NCBI RefSeq assembly: GCF_021283305.1
Contig: NZ_JAJSOK010000013.1
Location: forward strand, 78,434-142,433
DNA length: 64,000 bases
Reading direction: 5' to 3'
From: Pseudonocardia kujensis
GTDB taxonomy: Bacteria > Actinomycetota > Actinomycetes > Mycobacteriales > Pseudonocardiaceae
This document shows positions 34,617 through 41,840 of this stretch, one piece after another; the stretch's first letter is position 1; the number at the start of each line of letters is the position of its first letter. The notes beneath the pieces were generated by a model. That model was not told the origin of the DNA and did not search any database. It saw only the letters and a program-made list of their open reading frames with translations. A program made the translations under genes and the position numbers.

Positions 34617-35498
34617 GTGGACCCGACCGCGACCGAGGACGCCCCCCGCTGGTTCCGGACCGCGCTGGCCGAGCCGCCGGTGCACCGCGACACGGAGGTG
34701 GAGGGCGCGCGCGTGCACTACCGCGCCTGGGGCGAGGAGGGCCGGCCGGGCCTGGTCCTCGTGCACGGCGGCGCCGCACACTCCGGCTGGTGGGACCACG
34801 TCGCGCCGTTCTTCTCGGCCCACGCCCGGGTCGTCGCGCTCGACCTGACCGGACACGGCGACAGCGACCACCGCGGGGAGTACGACCTCGACCTGTGGGC
34901 GCGCGAGGTCATGGCCGTGGCATCGGCCGGGGGTGTCGCCGGCCCGCCGACGGTGATCGGGCACAGCATGGGCGGCTGGGTGACCGCGACCGTCGGCGCG
35001 CGGTTCGGCACCGACGTCGACGGCATCGTGATCATCGACTCGCCGCTCGACGAGCAGCCCCCCGAGGAGGAGCGGCTGCGGCGGAAGAACCGGACGGCGA
35101 AGGTCTACCCGGACCGCGGGACGATCCTCGGCCGCTTCACCACGATGCCGGCGCAGGAGGTCCTGCTGCCGTACGTGCGCCGGCACATCGCCGAGGAGTC
35201 GGTCAAGGCCGTCGACGGCGGCTGGAGCTGGAAGTTCGACCCGAGCCTGTTCGCCGAACGCGTGCTGCTGCGGGACATGCTGCCGGAGCTCAAGTGCCGC
35301 GCCGGCTTCCTCCGCTCGGAGTTCGGTCTGGTCCCGGACACGATGGCCGCCCAGATCGACGCCCTGCTCGGCCACCGCGTCCCGATCGTCGACCTCCCCG
35401 CCACCGGCCACCACCCGATGCTCGACCAGCCGCTGGTGCTGGTCACCGCGCTGCGCGCGCTGCTGCGGCAGTGGGCGGTGGACTCGCTCGAGGACTGA
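34617..35498 (+). CDS. Alpha/beta hydrolase
   Basis: A 293-residue hydrolase with the oxyanion HGGAAHSGWW motif near 45, the nucleophile in GHSMGGW near 120, and the catalytic histidine in ATGHHPMLDQP near 270. It resembles the haloperoxidase/meta-cleavage-product hydrolase group. GTG start. Its 90-bp gap from the 2OG oxygenase gene suggests separate or loosely linked transcription. Substrate unknown. Confidence 0.85.
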   Translation: MDPTATEDAPRWFRTALAEPPVHRDTEVEGARVHYRAWGEEGRPGLVLVHGGAAHSGWWDHVAPFFSAHARVVALDLTGHGDSDHRGEYDLDLWAREVMAVASAGGVAGPPTVIGHSMGGWVTATVGARFGTDVDGIVIIDSPLDEQPPEEERLRRKNRTAKVYPDRGTILGRFTTMPAQEVLLPYVRRHIAEESVKAVDGGWSWKFDPSLFAERVLLRDMLPELKCRAGFLRSEFGLVPDTMAAQIDALLGHRVPIVDLPATGHHPMLDQPLVLVTALRALLRQWAVDSLED

Positions 35499-35508
35499 AG
35501 CGGGCCCC

Positions 35509-35550
35509 GGCGCATGCCGTGCTCGGCGGGAACACGGCGCATGCCGTGCC
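35509..35550. repeat. 15-bp direct repeat
   Basis: CGGCGCATGCCGTGC occurs at 35509-35523 and 35536-35550 in the 165-bp gap between the alpha/beta hydrolase gene and the convergent sulfonate binding-protein gene. Each copy contains the palindrome GGCATGCC in part. Function unknown. Confidence 0.5.
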
Positions 35551-35663
35551 GGTCGACGTTCGCGCCGGCGTCCATCCCCGAGCGGGGGTGCCGCCGGCCA
35601 CCGGCGTACACCACCGGCTCGGTGAGGTGGAGGGCCAGGTGCATCACTGCACGGTCTGCGCGG

Positions 35664-36644
35664 TCACCGGGCGTTCGCGGGCGACAGGTCCTGGACCGCC
35701 TCGGACACCTCGACCTTCTTGCGCAGCACGCCGTAGGCCTGGTAGTCGTCCGCGACCGTCTGGATCTCGCCGACCAGGGACTGGTCCAGCGGGACCAGGG
35801 AGCGGTTGGCGCGGTGCGACATCAGGTCCGCGACGGCGGCGGGCCGCTGGGTCAGCTTCGTGTAGATCGCGGCGTTCTCGGCCGGGTGGCCCGCGGCCCA
35901 CTCCACGGCCCGGCCGTAGCGGGAGACGAAGTCCTGCATGGCCTGCTTCCGGCCGGCGTCGGAGAGGGCGTCGGTGTTGGCGTCGAGGAAGGTCAGGCCG
36001 GGGGCGAGCCCGTCCGGCCCGCGCAGCACGCGGGCGCCCTGCTCCTGCTGGGCGACCGCGGTGTACGGGTCCCAGGTGGCCCAGGCGTCGATCGCGCCGG
36101 ACGACATCGCGGCGGCCGCGTCGACCGGCTGCAGGAAGGAGACGGTGACGTCCTTGTCGGTGAGCCCGGCTTCCTTGAGCGCCTGCAGCAGCAGGTAGTG
36201 GCCGACCGAGCCCTGCGTCGTCGGGGAGACGGTCCTGCCCCTGAGGTCCGCCACCGACCGGATCGGCGAGTCCTTCGGCACGATCAGCGACAGGCCGTAC
36301 TGCTGCGGGACCTTGGTCGCCGCCACGATCTTGATGTCGTCCGTGGACGACAGCGCGGTCAGGGTCGGCGCGTCGCCCGCCACGCCGATGTCGACGGCCT
36401 TGCCGCGCAGGGCCTCCAGCACCGGGGCGGCCGCGGGGAACTGCGCCCACTCGACCTTGTAGGGCGCACCCTGCAGCGCGCCGGAGGCCTCGAGCAGTGC
36501 CTGCTGGATGCCGGCCTGGTCACCGACCTTGAGGGTGACGGTGGACAGGTCGACCGGCCCGTCGCTCCCGGCCGAGCCGCCCGACGAGCAGGCGGCCAGG
36601 CCGAGGGCGGCGACGGCCAGGAGGGAGGTGAGCAGACGCTTCAC
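35664..36644 (-). CDS. ssuA: Aliphatic sulfonate ABC transporter, substrate-binding lipoprotein
   Basis: A 326-residue type II periplasmic-binding-fold protein of the SsuA/TauA/NMT1 group. The signal MKRLLTSLLAVAALGLAAC ends in a lipobox cysteine at 19. Family segments such as GIQQALLEASG, KAVDIGVAGDAP and QGSVGHYLLLQAL are present. It captures alkanesulfonates outside the cell and is the last gene of the operon, overlapping the cupin gene by 4 bp. Permease and ATPase are encoded at the front of the same operon. Confidence 0.88.
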   Translation of the reverse strand: MKRLLTSLLAVAALGLAACSSGGSAGSDGPVDLSTVTLKVGDQAGIQQALLEASGALQGAPYKVEWAQFPAAAPVLEALRGKAVDIGVAGDAPTLTALSSTDDIKIVAATKVPQQYGLSLIVPKDSPIRSVADLRGRTVSPTTQGSVGHYLLLQALKEAGLTDKDVTVSFLQPVDAAAAMSSGAIDAWATWDPYTAVAQQEQGARVLRGPDGLAPGLTFLDANTDALSDAGRKQAMQDFVSRYGRAVEWAAGHPAENAAIYTKLTQRPAAVADLMSHRANRSLVPLDQSLVGEIQTVADDYQAYGVLRKKVEVSEAVQDLSPANAR

Positions 36645-37120
36645 GAAGGGTTCTCTTCCAGGGGGTAGAGGGCGGGGAGGTTCACGACGATCCCCTCCTG
36701 GGTGCTGCGGGAGATGACGACCACGGCCGGGTTCTCCGGGTCCGGGTTCTCCTCGCGGTGCGGGACGAACGGCGGCACGAAGATGTAGTCGCCGGGCTCG
36801 GTCTGCAGCGCGACCTCGCCGGTGCCGTCGTGGAAGACGAACCGCGGGTTGCCGCTGACGATGTAGATCGAGGTCTCGGCCTCGCCGTGGTGGTGGTCGC
36901 CGGAGTTGGTGGCGGGCGCGACGTGCGTCTCGCCGGTCCAGAGCTTCTCCGAGCCCACGGTCTTGCCGCTCACGGCCTCGCGGCGGGTCATGCCCGAGGT
37001 CTGCAGGGTGTCGCCGGTCAGGTCGGCGTTCTTGATCAGGTGCACCCGGGCCCGGTCCGGCAGCTGCGCCTGGGCCGTGGTGAAGTCGGGGTGGAAGGCG
37101 GTGTTGTCCAGCTCAGGCAT
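36641..37120 (-). CDS. Cupin domain protein in the sulfonate operon
   Basis: A 159-residue single-domain cupin. Motif 1 is SGDHHHGEAETSIYIVSG (near 92-109) with three possible metal histidines and a glutamate; motif 2 is PGDYIFVPPFVPHREENP (near 128-145). It could be a small dioxygenase, an isomerase or a ligand-binding protein. A cupin is not a standard part of alkanesulfonate operons. The start overlaps the hydrolase-Rrf2 gene by 8 bp and its end overlaps the binding-protein gene by 4 bp, so it is firmly embedded in the operon. Confidence 0.82.
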   Translation of the reverse strand: MPELDNTAFHPDFTTAQAQLPDRARVHLIKNADLTGDTLQTSGMTRREAVSGKTVGSEKLWTGETHVAPATNSGDHHHGEAETSIYIVSGNPRFVFHDGTGEVALQTEPGDYIFVPPFVPHREENPDPENPAVVVISRSTQEGIVVNLPALYPLEENPS

Positions 37121-38165
37121 GGTTGCTCCCGGTGGTCAGTTCGAGGACGGAACGCTCCTCGAGATACTCGCGCACGGTGCGCTCCAGATCGCCCCACGGG
37201 GCGCCGGCCGGCACGGTCGCGATGGCGCCCTCGGTGGCCCGGACGACGTCCGCGAGGGTGATCTCCGCGGCGTCCCGGGCGAGCCGGTAGCCGCCCTCGC
37301 AGCCGCGGCGGCTGCTCACCAGGCCCGCCTTCCGGAGCTGGATCATGATGTTGACCAGCGAGTTCAGTGGGATCGCCCGGCTGCGTGCGATCTGCTCGCA
37401 GCGGACCGGGCCGGCGTCGGCCACGATCAGCTCGGCGATGGCGCGCAGCGCGTAGTCGAGCCGGGCCGAGACGTGCAGCGGCGCGGCCTTGCGGGACGTG
37501 GTCTCGCGCACCGCGGCCTCGACGAACCCGGCGCCCTTCGCGACGCCCTCGAGGAACGTGACGATCCGGGCGGCGACGATCCGGTGGAACTGGTCGTTGA
37601 GGACGTCGTGCACGCCGTCCCGGACGACGGCGACCTCTGCGGTGAGCGCGCGGACGGCCTCGACCGGGGCGATCGGGTCGGCCTCGCCGTGCAGCACCAG
37701 GGTCGGCACGTCCGGGAGCGCCCCGGGGTGTTCCGGGAGGTCGCCGGTGAGCTCGCCCCAGCGGAAGTCCGGGTCGGCGTCGAGGACCTGCCGGTGGACC
37801 GGGCAGGCGGTGCGGGCGGCGATCTCGGCGTCGTGGTCGGCCGGGGCGTCGCCGTCGCCCAGGGGCAGCGCGGCGAGGACCAGGGCGTCGGGGGCGTTCT
37901 GCGCGGCGATGCTCCACGCGCGCAGGGCGCCCGCGTCGGACCCCAGCAGGACCCGGGCACCCTCGCCCTCGACCAGGGCGGCGGTGACCTCGGCGTCCGT
38001 GGCGTCCGCGTGCGGGACGACGACGGTGTACCCGTCGAACGCGAGCCGCGTGCCGAAGCGCGCGTAGACGCCGGGGTTCTCGCCGCGGCCGACGAGGACC
38101 ACGACGGTGCCGCGGACCGCGGCGGCGGGGGTGAAGACGGTGGGGGCGGGTGCGGCTGTCGTCAC
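37113..38165 (-). CDS. Alpha/beta-hydrolase-Rrf2 fusion regulator
   Basis: A 350-residue fusion. Residues 15-210 look like an alpha/beta hydrolase in which the nucleophile elbow reads GSDAG (75-79), putting aspartate D77 at the nucleophile position, with D163 in LHGEADP and H186 in DGVHD completing a triad. Residues 230-345 are an Rrf2 winged helix (ARLDYALRAIAELIVADAG and RRGCEGGYRLARDAAEITLA). The cysteine triad that holds the iron-sulfur cluster in IscR/NsrR-type Rrf2 proteins is absent. I infer a one-component regulator whose hydrolase part senses or processes an organosulfur ligand. GTG 38165 overlaps the SsuD gene by 4 bp. Confidence 0.82.
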   Translation of the reverse strand: MTTAAPAPTVFTPAAAVRGTVVVLVGRGENPGVYARFGTRLAFDGYTVVVPHADATDAEVTAALVEGEGARVLLGSDAGALRAWSIAAQNAPDALVLAALPLGDGDAPADHDAEIAARTACPVHRQVLDADPDFRWGELTGDLPEHPGALPDVPTLVLHGEADPIAPVEAVRALTAEVAVVRDGVHDVLNDQFHRIVAARIVTFLEGVAKGAGFVEAAVRETTSRKAAPLHVSARLDYALRAIAELIVADAGPVRCEQIARSRAIPLNSLVNIMIQLRKAGLVSSRRGCEGGYRLARDAAEITLADVVRATEGAIATVPAGAPWGDLERTVREYLEERSVLELTTGSNHA

Positions 38166-39265
38166 GCGGACACCTTCTGGTTCCGCCGGGTCACCTCGGC
38201 CCGGACGAGGGGGAGCAGGTCACGGCCGTACGCGGTCGCGTCGGCGAGGGGGTCGTAGCCGCGGATCAGCAGCGTGGTCACGCCGATGTCGACGTAGTCC
38301 AGCATCGCCTGCGCCACCGTCTCCGGGGTGCCGACGAGTGCGGTCGAGTTGCCCGCCGCACCGGAGGCGGCCGCGGTGGCGGTCCACAGGCAGCGGTCGT
38401 GGACCTCGCCCTTCTCGGCCGCCGCGAGCAGGCGCTGGGAGCCGACGTTCGACGGGCCGCCCTTCTCCCGCATCCGGGCGCCGGTGAACGAGCCGTGCCC
38501 ACCCTTGGCGGCCACGATCGCGTCCCGGATCGCGTGGGCACGCTCCCAGGCCTGCTCCTCGGTGGCGCCGAGGATCGGGCGGAAGGACACGCTGATCCGG
38601 GGGAGCTCGCCGCGGCCCGCGGCGCGGGCCGCCTCGTGCACCCGCGCGATCTGCTCGGCGGTCTCGGCGAGGGGCTCGCCCCACAGCGCGAACACGTCCG
38701 CGTGCTTGCCGCCGACCCGGAACGCCGCCTCGGAGGAACCACCGAAGTAGATCGGGATCCGGCTGCTCAGCGGGCGGATCTCCTGCTGCACACCGGCCAC
38801 GTGGTACTGCTCGCCCTCGTGGTCGAACGCCTCGGGCTCGTACCAGGAGCGGCGGACCACGTCGAGGTACTCGTCGGTGCGGGCGTAGCGCTGCTCCTTG
38901 TCCAGCCAGTCGCCGTCCCGGCGCTGGTCGACGTCGCTGCCCCCGGAGATGACGTGCATCGCGACCCGGCCGCCGCCGGAGAAGTGGTCCAGCGTGGCGT
39001 ACTGCCGCGCGGCCAGCGTGGGGGCGGTGAAGCCCGGGCGGTGCGCGACCAGGAAGCCCAGCCGCTCGGAGTGCGCGGCGGCGAAGGCGGCGACCTGCAG
39101 GCCGTCCGGTGTGGACGACGAGTGGCCCACCAGGACCTTGTCGAAGCCGCCCTCCTCGTGGGCGGCGACGAAACGGCGCACCGTGTCGCGGTCGACGACC
39201 GGGCCGGACGCGGGGTGGATCTCCGAGACCTCCTGGGTCCCGATCATGCCGATGAACTCGACCAT
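38162..39265 (-). CDS. ssuD: FMNH2-dependent alkanesulfonate monooxygenase
   Basis: A 367-residue LLM enzyme that releases sulfite from alkanesulfonates with FMNH2 and O2. SsuD features: VGHSSSTPDGLQVAAFAA (near 46-63), RVAMHVISGGSDVDQRRDGD (near 99-118), DEYLDVVRRSWY (near 130-141) and YFGGSSEAAFRVGG (near 172-185). No SsuE flavin reductase is encoded in the operon, so reduced flavin must come from elsewhere. The gene follows the ATPase gene by 12 bp. Confidence 0.9.
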   Translation of the reverse strand: MVEFIGMIGTQEVSEIHPASGPVVDRDTVRRFVAAHEEGGFDKVLVGHSSSTPDGLQVAAFAAAHSERLGFLVAHRPGFTAPTLAARQYATLDHFSGGGRVAMHVISGGSDVDQRRDGDWLDKEQRYARTDEYLDVVRRSWYEPEAFDHEGEQYHVAGVQQEIRPLSSRIPIYFGGSSEAAFRVGGKHADVFALWGEPLAETAEQIARVHEAARAAGRGELPRISVSFRPILGATEEQAWERAHAIRDAIVAAKGGHGSFTGARMREKGGPSNVGSQRLLAAAEKGEVHDRCLWTATAAASGAAGNSTALVGTPETVAQAMLDYVDIGVTTLLIRGYDPLADATAYGRDLLPLVRAEVTRRNQKVSA

Positions 39266-39277
39266 CGTGGTCTCCTC

Positions 39278-39967
39278 CTAGTGCACGCCGAGCCGGGCGA
39301 GCAGCTCGGCGCGCAGGCGCTGGAACTCGGGATCGGTGACGTCGCGCGGGCGGTCGATCTCCACGGGGGAGTCGTAGCCGATCTTCCCGTCCTGCATGAC
39401 CAGCACGCGGTCCGCGAGCGCGAGGGCCTCCTCGACGTCGTGGGTGACGAGCAGGACCGCGCAGCCGTGCCGCTGCCACACCTCGTCGACCAGCCCGCGG
39501 GCGGTGATCCGGGTGAGCGCGTCGAGCGCGGAGAAGGGCTCGTCGAGCAGCAGCAGGTCCGGCTCGCGGACCAGGGCGCGGGCCAGGGCGGCGCGCTGCG
39601 CCTCGCCGCCGGAGAGCACCTTCGGCCACACGTCGACCCGGTGGGCGAGGCCCACCTCGGTCAGCGCGGCCACGGCGCGCTCGCGGTCCGGCTTGCCGGG
39701 CAGGCCGAGGACGACGTTGCGCCACACCTTCTTCCACGGCATCAGCCGCGGGGCCTGGAAGCCGACGGCCCGCCTGCGGGGCACGGTGACCTGGCCGGAG
39801 ACGTCGCGGTCCAGGTCGGCGAGGATCCGCAGCAGGGTGGACTTGCCGCAGCCCGACGCGCCGAGCAGCGCCACGAACTGGCCGGGCTCGATGTCGAGGT
39901 CCAGGTCGTCGATCACCGCGCGGTCGCCGAAGCTCCGGGTGAGGCCGCGGACCTCGACCGCCTTCAC
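39278..39967 (-). CDS. ssuB: Aliphatic sulfonate ABC transporter, ATP-binding protein
   Basis: A 229-residue ABC ATPase. Walker A is GASGCGKST (near 35-43), the Q-loop is in GFQAPRLMPWKKVWRN, the signature is LSGGEAQRAALARALV (near 123-138), Walker B is LLLLDEPFSALD (near 143-154) and the switch histidine is in VTHDVEEAL. The chosen GTG 39967 overlaps the permease stop as GTGA; an in-frame GTG at 39991 is an alternative. Powers sulfonate uptake with the neighbouring permease and binding protein. Confidence 0.9.
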   Translation of the reverse strand: MKAVEVRGLTRSFGDRAVIDDLDLDIEPGQFVALLGASGCGKSTLLRILADLDRDVSGQVTVPRRRAVGFQAPRLMPWKKVWRNVVLGLPGKPDRERAVAALTEVGLAHRVDVWPKVLSGGEAQRAALARALVREPDLLLLDEPFSALDALTRITARGLVDEVWQRHGCAVLLVTHDVEEALALADRVLVMQDGKIGYDSPVEIDRPRDVTDPEFQRLRAELLARLGVH

Positions 39968-40818
39968 CTGCCGCTGAACGCCGGTCGCCACGACAGCAGC
40001 CCCCTCTCGAGACCACGCACGATCATGTCCGCGACCAGGCCGAGGATCGCGTAGAGCGCCAGGCAGACGACGATGATGTCCGTCGCGAAGAACTCGCGGG
40101 CCTTGTTCATCTCGTAGCCGATGCCGGACGTCGCGTTGATCGTCTCGCCGAAGACGAGGGCCAGCCAGGCGGTGCCCAGCGCGTAGCGCAGGCCGATCAG
40201 GAACTGCGGCATCGCCGACGGCAGGATCACGTGCCGGACCTGGCCGAACCAGCCGAGCCCGAGCGTCCGCGCGGCCTCGACGAGCGAGGAGTCGACGTTG
40301 CGGATGCCGCCGTAGAGGTTCAGGTAGAGCGGGAAGGTCACCGCGAGCCCGACCAGGATGATCTTGGGCTCCTCGTCGATCCCGAACCAGATGATCAGCA
40401 GCGGGATGAGGCCGATGACCGGCACGGTGCGCAGCATCTGCATCGGCGCGTCGATGATGTCCTCGCCGCGGCGGAAGAGCCCCGCGAGCGTGGCGAGCAC
40501 GACCGCGGCGACCAGGCCGACCCCGAGGCCGGCGAGCACCCGGATCACCGAGGTGACCACGGCGCTCTGCAGCGAGCCGTCCGCCCACATGCCCGCGGCG
40601 GTCTGCACCACGGTCAGCGGCGAGGCGAGCGTGTCGTCCTCGAGCACCCCGACCCCCGACAGCAGCTGCCACAGGGCGATCAGGACGATCGGCGAGATCG
40701 TCTTGAGGACCCAGCGCGGCACGCGGCCGGCCCCGCGGGCGGTCTCGGAGGTCAGCGTGACGGTGTCCACTGCGGAGGGGGGCGGTTGCACCCGTGCCCG
40801 CTCGGGCGTGGTGGTCAT
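39964..40818 (-). CDS. ssuC: Aliphatic sulfonate ABC transporter, permease
   Basis: A 284-residue permease with about six membrane segments and the EAA loop EAARTLGLGWFGQVRHVILP (near 185-204) of the SsuC/TauC/nitrate type. The N-terminal 35 residues are hydrophilic. ATG 40818 with AAGGGA upstream is the first structural gene of the six-gene operon. A 100-bp leader containing a hairpin separates it from the short peptide gene at 40920-40997. Confidence 0.9.
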   Translation of the reverse strand: MTTTPERARVQPPPSAVDTVTLTSETARGAGRVPRWVLKTISPIVLIALWQLLSGVGVLEDDTLASPLTVVQTAAGMWADGSLQSAVVTSVIRVLAGLGVGLVAAVVLATLAGLFRRGEDIIDAPMQMLRTVPVIGLIPLLIIWFGIDEEPKIILVGLAVTFPLYLNLYGGIRNVDSSLVEAARTLGLGWFGQVRHVILPSAMPQFLIGLRYALGTAWLALVFGETINATSGIGYEMNKAREFFATDIIVVCLALYAILGLVADMIVRGLERGLLSWRPAFSGR

Positions 40819-40881
40819 GGATGTCCCTTGGGGGCGAACGGGCACCCGGGAGCCAGAACACGCCGGGCGCCCTGGATGGAT

Positions 40882-40903
40882 CGCCGCCGAGGGTGGGGCG
40901 GCG
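40882..40903 (-). promoter_or_regulatory. Hairpin between leader peptide and ssuC
   Basis: Perfect 7-bp arms (CGCCGCC at 40882-40888 and GGCGGCG at 40897-40903) with an 8-nt loop, 16 bp after the stop of the leader peptide on the minus strand. Such a stem could act as the attenuating structure that forms or opens depending on ribosome movement on the leader peptide. Role inferred from position. Confidence 0.45.
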
Positions 40904-40919
40904 CGGTCCGACGAGGGCG

Positions 40920-40997
40920 TCAGCGCGGACAGAGGGCCGACGCCACGCGCTGGAGGTCGATGTGACCCCGCGTGGTGAGGAGCGCCGAGCCGGTCAT
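40920..40997 (-). CDS. Leader peptide of the sulfonate operon, 25 aa
   Basis: A 25-codon frame, ATG 40997 to TGA 40920. The core GHIDLQRVASALCPR matches the known type of actinobacterial putative leader peptides that precede sulfur-assimilation and ABC transporter genes, with a conserved H-[IV]-D-L-x-R-V-[AS]-S stretch and a cysteine close to the end (codon 23). A translation pause at the cysteine codon when cysteinyl-tRNA is scarce would couple operon expression to sulfur supply; this mechanism is known for mycobacterial cysteine leader peptides and inferred here. A -10-like TTACCG ends 7 bases before the ATG, so the message is probably leaderless. Confidence 0.75.
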   Translation of the reverse strand: MTGSALLTTRGHIDLQRVASALCPR

Positions 40998-41004
40998 GAG
41001 GCGA

Positions 41005-41048
41005 CGGTAACCCGGTCCGGGCGCGATTCCCAACTCCGGACGTTGGGA
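41005..41048 (-). promoter_or_regulatory. Promoter and overlapping palindrome of the sulfonate operon
   Basis: On the minus strand TTGGGA (41033-41028), a 17-bp spacer and TTACCG (41010-41005) form a plausible -35/-10 pair that places the transcription start on the ATG of the leader peptide. The inverted repeat TCCCAAC-N7-GTTGGGA (41028-41048) overlaps the -35 box. A repressor bound here would block the promoter; the Rrf2 fusion of the operon is the natural candidate. Confidence 0.55.
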
Positions 41049-41278
41049 TTGCGAAGCCGGTCACAGAGGGCGTTCTGCCTGGTGGGACGGCACCTCGACG
41101 GTCCGGACATTCCCCGCCGCACCGCGGCGCCCACGCCAGCGGGGCGACCCGGGGCGGTAGCGATCGCGCGGCTGAGTGCGCTCTGCGCCGGCACACCCGT
41201 ACCTGCGCGACGCGGGCCGTCGACCGGTCGTGCCGCCGATCTGCAGGATGTGCGACCCCGCCACCGAGTGACCGCACG

Positions 41279-41321
41279 GGGGTGAACCGCGCGGGCATCC
41301 CGCGCGGCCGCCGTTCACCCC
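41279..41321. terminator. Long imperfect hairpin
   Basis: GGGGTGAAC (41279-41287) pairs with GTTCACCCC (41313-41321), and inside it CGCGCGGG (41288-41295) pairs with CCCGCGCG (41299-41306); one side has a 6-nt bulge. It lies downstream of the small minus-strand gene at 41381-41560 and upstream of the sulfonate promoter, so it may insulate the two. Confidence 0.5.
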
Positions 41322-41326
41322 GCCAG

Positions 41327-41392
41327 GTCAGGCCTCCGGCTCAGATCTCCGGGGTCAGATCTCCGGGTCGGGCCGCCGGGTCAGACCTCCGG
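41327..41392. repeat. Five tandem 13-bp repeats
   Basis: Five imperfect copies of GTCAGRYCTCCGG run from 41327 to 41392. The fourth copy is the most diverged. The last copy contains the stop codon of the small gene at 41381-41560. On the minus strand most units bring an in-frame TGA. Likely a slippage-derived repeat; no function is evident. Confidence 0.6.
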
Positions 41393-41560
41393 AGCGGCGT
41401 CGAGGGCGGGGTCGGTGTCCAGGTCCAGTTCCCGCCGCAGGATCTGGGCGGGGACGGAGACGCTGGTGCGCGGGCGCCGCATCGGCGTGCGCAGGGCGAT
41501 CGTGAGTTCGTGCGCGAGGTCGTAGCCGTAGTCGCTGTGCGGATCCTGATCGCCCGACAT
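41381..41560 (-). CDS. Small acidic protein, 59 aa
   Basis: A 59-residue frame, ATG 41560 with AAGGAGA upstream. It starts MSGDQDPHSDYGYDLAHELT and contains RRPRTSVSVPAQILRRELDL near 28-47, ending in a Leu/Asp/Ala-rich tail. The composition is balanced and the ribosome site is good, so the gene is probably real. No family recognised. It lies between the sulfonate and moc-like regions with its own terminator-like hairpin downstream. Confidence 0.55.
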   Translation of the reverse strand: MSGDQDPHSDYGYDLAHELTIALRTPMRRPRTSVSVPAQILRRELDLDTDPALDAAPEV

Positions 41561-41787
41561 CGTCGTCTCCTTGCTGCCGCCGGGATCGTGCTGACGCTCC
41601 GTAACGGGACGTGCCCGTTGGGTGCACGAGAATCATCGCCCGGTCGGTCACCGGGCGGCAAGGAAAGTCCACCGACCGGAGTCGACTCTCCACGGTCGGG
41701 GGACGGGCGGTGGCGTGTCCGGGGTCTGCTGCTTTGTGAGGACAAAGTCTTGACAGCTCGCCGCCCGGTCCCGACCATTGGTCGTTG

Positions 41788-41801
41788 TTGGAGCGCTCCA
41801 A
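41788..41801. promoter_or_regulatory. LacI-type operator TTGGAGCGCTCCAA
   Basis: A perfect 14-bp palindrome with the central CG and GAGCGCTC core that is typical of LacI/GalR-family operators (for example CebR-like sites). It lies 40 bp before the desaturase start. The LacI gene at the end of the same cluster (44432-45487) is the obvious binding protein. Confidence 0.8.
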
Positions 41802-41840
41802 TCACGTGCTCCGCCGGCTGACGACGAGGTGGTCGACGAC

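Noticed and set aside
40819..40997. SAM or cobalamin riboswitch upstream of ssuC
   Set aside because: I could not find the conserved cores; a leader peptide with a cysteine codon and a simple hairpin explains the region better.
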